Positions 54,901 to 60,900 of a stretch of DNA of 64,000 nt are shown one piece after another (positions within the stretch are counted from its first letter, which is position 1; the number at the start of each line of letters is the position of its first letter). The stretch spans positions 3,787,834-3,851,833 of the forward strand of contig CM067298.1 of assembly GCA_034231615.1 (NCBI GenBank), given 5' to 3'. Source of the DNA: Meghimatium bilineatum. Its lineage: Eukaryota > Mollusca > Gastropoda > Stylommatophora > Philomycidae. The notes under the pieces were generated by a model. It saw only the letters and a program-made list of their open reading frames with translations, was not told the origin of the DNA and did no database searches. The translations under genes and the position numbers were made by a program.

Positions 54901-57900
54901 TTTTTCACAACTGCATGTGTCCATGATTCACTCCCATATATCAGAATGGATTTTATATAACTTCTAAGCACTCTCTTTCTCACCTTAATTGACATATATA
55001 TATATGAGACAGAGGCTGATAATGTGAGAAAATATTAGACAGTTTGACAACCTGACAGGGCAGGGAAACAACAGTGAGCTTGATACATAATACTGGAGAC
55101 GAAGACAGAGAGCTGTGGAGAGGCATGATCTCCTACGCCAGCTGACATGGCACCTGATGATATATATACAATATATACAGTATATAGACAAATTATAAGT
55201 ATAAAATTAAAATTGGAAGTCATCAGTAATGTATGTGTGGAATTTTAAAGAAAAACGTCATGACATGTATAGCAAGCACAGCTTGTAGTGACATCTATAG
55301 CAAGCACAGCTTGTAGTGACATCTATAGCACGCACAGCTTGTAGTGACATCTATAGCAAGCACAGCTTGTAGTGACATCTATAGCAAGCACAGCTTGTAG
55401 TGACATCTATAGCAAGAACAGCTTGTAGTGACATCTATAGCAAGCATAGCTTGTAGTGACATCTATAGCAAGCAGCTTGTAGTGACATCTATAGCAAGCA
55501 GCTTGTAGTGACATCTATAGCAAGCACAGCTTGTAGTGACATCTATAGCAAGCACAGCTTGTAGTGACATCTATAGCAAGCACAGCTTGTAGTGACATCT
55601 ATAGCAAGAACAGCTTGTAGTGACATCTATAGCAAGCACAGCTTGTAGTGACATCTATAGCAAGCAGCTTGTAGTGACATCTATAGCACGCACAGCTTGT
55701 AGTGACATCTATAGCACGCACAGCGTGTAGTGACATCTATATCAGGCACAGCTTGTAGTGACATCTATAGCAAGCACAGCTTGTAGTGACATCTATAGCA
55801 AGCACAGCTTGTAGTGACATCTATAGCAAGCACAGCTTTTAGTGACATCTATAGCAAACACAGCTTGTCATTCTTCTTCTTCAACGTTCGCTCTCAAATA
55901 AATACAACAAATATTTCGTGTGATTTTCGCCAGGGAGCGTGAAGTACGTTGTGCTGCAAGTTCCACAGTAACACTGTGATTATTTGCACCCCAGTTGGCC
56001 ACTTGTGGTCAGGACGTCCGAGGTCCAGCACATCCGTTTTCGTCATTCCTTTATTTCGGGTTTGGTCCCTAGTCCGTGACAGCCTGTGTATCTGTCGCTG
56101 GTCACGCTGGTGTGAAGTGCCTCTTCGCCAAGACGCTAGTCGAGCGCGTCTATCTGGCACGAGGTGCCCCACCGTCTATAAACCCATCGCGTGCAATTTG
56201 ACAAACTCTGCCTGGTCCATCGGGTACTGAAGATTTTCTCATCCGCGAGCCTGGTTCCATATGAGGAAGAACTCGCCAGAAGAGTTGGACACTGGCTCGT
56301 TCGCCCTCCTACCCGAGGCGTCGTTCACAGACATCGTGAACCCCTCGTACAAGTTTGAGTCTCACACCACGCGTTTGAGAGCAAGGCATTCTCGAGCTGT
56401 CGGCCTTGTCCCAATAGCGCCTGAGCCCATCAGGTACTGAACCCTTTCTCTCTGCAAGCATATTTCCGGTATAGAAAAGCTTGACAATAGAGTTGGGTCA
56501 GGGCTAAATCGTTGTCCCTTTTGTGCCTGAGCTCATCAGGTTCAGAACCCTTTCTCTTCGCGAGCATATTTCCAGTATAGGAAGGCTCAACATTAGAGTT
56601 GGTTTAGGTCTTTTTGCTTTTCCGAGCGCCCACAATTGGGTCTGGGTCTCTGCTTATAAGGATCACAGGTAACTAGAAGCTCGTCTCGAGCTAACAGAGC
56701 TTATAGTTTCCCTTTCCTAAGAACTTTTCATTTGCAGTTTTCGCTGCCCTCTGGCACTGTTCTGCCCTTTCATTGTGTCATTGTACTCATTATGACATAT
56801 ATTTGTTTCTCTCCATGCAACCATCTTTACGTGCCTTTTACAATGGCCGCCCCTCCAATGTTCTGACTGGACTAACAGGCGTCACTGTATGTCGACAGTG
56901 TCGCTGTATGTGGTGGTGCAAATGGTGTCGGAGATATTGTCTGTCTCTTTTGCAGTCAAATCTCTTTCCATCTTCTTCCTGCACATTCTCGGACATGATC
57001 CCCAAATGATTTGGCCAGAACCAGCTTGAACTGCTGTATTTCTGTTTCCAGGGTGCACCGCGAGGAGGTACATTTGGGATCTTGGTTATCTGCTAACCCT
57101 GGGTCCGCCTAGAGCATTGCGTTCCCTTTGCACCCCACAGCTTGTCATGATATCTATAGCAAGCACAGCTTGACGTGATATCTATAGCAAGCACAGCTTG
57201 TCGTGATATCTACAGCAAGCACAGCTTGTCGTGATATCTACAGCAAGCACAGCTTGTCGTGATATATATATATATAGCAAGCAAAGCTTGTAGTGATATC
57301 TATAGCAAGCACAGCTTGTCGTGATATATATAGCAAGCACAGCTTTTAGTGATATCTATAGCAAGCACAGCTTGTCGAAATATATATAGCAAGCACAGCT
57401 TTTAGTGATATCTATAGCAAGCACAGCTTGTCATGATATATATAGCAAGCACAGATTGTAGTGATATATATAGCAAGCACAGCTTGTAGTGACATCTATA
57501 GCAAGCACAGCTTGTAGTGACATCTATAGCACGCACAGCTTGTAGTGACATCTATAGCAAGCACAGCTTGTAGTGACATCTATAGCAAGCACAGCTTGTA
57601 GTGACATCTATAGCAAGCACAGATTGTAGTGATATATATAGCAAGCACAGCTTGTAGTGACATGTATAGCAAGCACAGCTTGTAGTGACATCTATAGCAA
57701 GCACAGCTTGTAGTGACATCTATAGCAAGCACAGCTTGTAGTGACATCTATAGCAAGCACAGCTTGTAGTGACATCTATAGCAAGCACATCTTGTAGTGA
57801 CATCTATAGCAAGCACAGCTTGTAGTGACATCTATAGCAAGCACAGCTTGTAGTGACATCTATAGCATGCACAGCTTGTAGTGACATCTATAGCAAGCAC

Positions 57901-60900
57901 AGCTTGTAGTGACATCTATAGCAAGCACAGCTTGTAGTGACATCTATAGCAAGCACAGCTTGTAGTGACATGTATAGCAAGCACAGATTGTAGTGACATC
58001 TATAGCAAGCACAGCTTGTAGTGACATCTATAGCAAGCACAGATTGTAGTGATATATATAGCAAGCACAGCTTGTAGTGACATCTATAGCAAGCACAGCT
58101 TGTAGTGACATCTATAGCAAGCACAGCTTGTAGTGACATCTATAGCAAGCACAGCTTGTAGTGACATGTATAGCAAGCACAGATTGTAGTGACATCTATA
58201 GCAAGCACAGCTTGTAGTGACATCTATAGCAAGCACAGATTGTAGTGATATATATAGCAAGCACAGCTTGTAGTGATATCTATAGCAAGCACTGCTTGTA
58301 GTGACATCTATAGCAAGCACAGCTTGTAGTGACATCTATAGCAAGCACAGCTTGTAGTGACATCTATAGCACGCACAGCTTGTAGTGACATCTATAGCAA
58401 GCACAGCTTGTAGTGACATCTATAGCAAGCAATGCTTTAGTGATATATATAGCAAGCACAGCTTGTAGTGATATATATAGCAAGCACAGCTTGTACTGAC
58501 ATCTATAACAAGCACAGCTTGTAGTGATATATATAGCAAGCACAGATTGTAGTGACATCTATAGCAAATACAGCTTTAGTGATATATATATATAGCAAGC
58601 ACAACTTGTAGTGATATATATAGCAAGCACAACTTGTAGTGATATATATATAGCAAACACAGCTTGAAGATTGCTTCCTATTGTTTTCACAGGCTCAGGT
58701 GTCATATCTGAATAGAGAGCTGAACCTGTACAAAATGAAAGTAAGTGATCTATTGAAAATGGTAAGATGTTTTATTTTGTTATGTGTGCAGGTTATTTCT
58801 TGTTATCTCTAAACAAGGTAGTACACAAGATCAACTTGGCTACCACAAATATTTCGGAGTATGAAGTTGATAATCTTACATCAGGGAGAAACAGTGGCTA
58901 GTCATTATGGAGCTATTGTTTTTACCTGAAGAATATTGCAGAGTTCAATCTAAATTTATGTTTGACTAATAGAATATGCAAATGTTGAATTTGATAGAAG
59001 AGTTATCTTTGTAGTTGTCTTTTCTTGATTATATTTTGTGTAATATGATTTTTTTAAATAAAGATTTCAGAAAAAGATGTGAAGCATCCAACTTCATTTT
59101 TAAGTACACTTAGTAAGGACACTTTGTAAGGACACTTTGTAAGGACACTTTGTAAGTACACTTTGTAAGGACACGATGTAAGGACACGGTGAAACTTATT
59201 GTGCCGCGCAAAAAAATGTACGAGAAGATAATCAGAATGAAATTGGTAACCACCATTTGGTACACAGAGTTGTAGGAGAGATTCATGACATAGTGTGCCT
59301 ACAGACATAACGCATGAAATCATATCAGGTGTTTACCCAGATGCATACCATCAGGTGTTCACCCTGGTAAAGTAAAGTTAACACATAGCATTTATTAATG
59401 CTGTAGGGGTGTGAGATGTTAACAATCTCACATTTCAGTGGCTTATATGAAGGCTGTAGCCATCTTCTTTCCCTCGCAGTCCTTACTTCCCAGACTAATC
59501 CGGTACCCAATTAAGGCTGGGTTGACCCAGGAGCCGTTGCGGACTGAAAAAATATTTCCGCCTCAACTGGGGAATGAAGACAAGACCACTCATATGCGAA
59601 GCCAGTGCTCTAACCACTATACTTTGCGGCTCCCTACCCAGGTGCATACCAATGAACGCTCAAATTACAAGAATAAAAGAGAATAATAAATGTCTATATT
59701 TCTTTATTCTACAGATAGAAAAACTAGAGAAAACAGGAAAGGGTATTAGCGAGGATGATGATCCAACAGCTTCCATGGATGGTTTGTACTTGAACCATGC
59801 GGACTCCGCAATATTCAGGGAACCCACAGAATTTGAGGCAAGTTCCGTTCTATAATAATGCAGATTTTATAACATTTTATGTAGGCCCTTTATTATTTTT
59901 TATTTGTTTGATCTCATATGACAAGGAACGCTCTTTTCAACCATGGAACCTAGATAAATCTAGTTCTGTCAGAGTGCCTGACCATAAAAAAATAATGAAG
60001 ATCTCTGTTGTATATCTAGCATGCCACAAATGGCCATGACACATAGACATAACGGTTATAAAGCCAGAGGCAGACCATGTAAAAGATGGATCACAGAAAT
60101 AAAAGAAGCCACAGGAACAAGCTTACAAACAGCGCACAAGAAGGCCATCTCCAGAGAACTCTTCCACCCCCTGACGCTGCAAGGCAAACAAGGGACACAG
60201 CGTATAGATAGATAGATAGATAGATCTCAGATTTATGTTAGAACCACATATTTATGATATAATCACATATTTATTTTATAAAAAAATAATTGGTAGCGTA
60301 TCCTATTCAGGAAATAGCCATCAACCCAGCATTTTTTGGCTGTATTGATTTTTTAAATTTATTTTTAATTTATGATAGAACCACATATTTATGATAGAAC
60401 CACATGTTTATGATATAATCACATATTTATGATGTGACATCTGTTTATATTTCAGTACCTCAGAAACATTCTGTATGAGTACATGATGGGAAAAGAAACC
60501 AAGGTAACTAACCAACCTATGCCCCTTCTGTACATGTTGTAATGTTATTCATTGTGATTAGTCAGTTCAAGAGACAGTTACATCTTATGGTGAGATATGC
60601 ATCTTTCAACCGTGGATGTTAGCTCACTGGTTATGTCATAGTTTTTAACCATCACAAAAATAGTGGGGGTCGCGGTTCTGGTAATTTAGTTACCACAATC
60701 TTCAAGCATTATACTATTTAAGGTTCTTGTTTGGAAAGCGTGGCCTCCTCTATTTGATTATTTCCCTTAGCAATGTTTGTCAGTTTATGTTTATCCTTTA
60801 TTAATTTCAATATTAATTTTGTTAGGGTTAGTTATGTTTTACATAATTAACCCTAACACTAAATAAATTAATATTATCTTACATTACATTGGAGAGTGTT

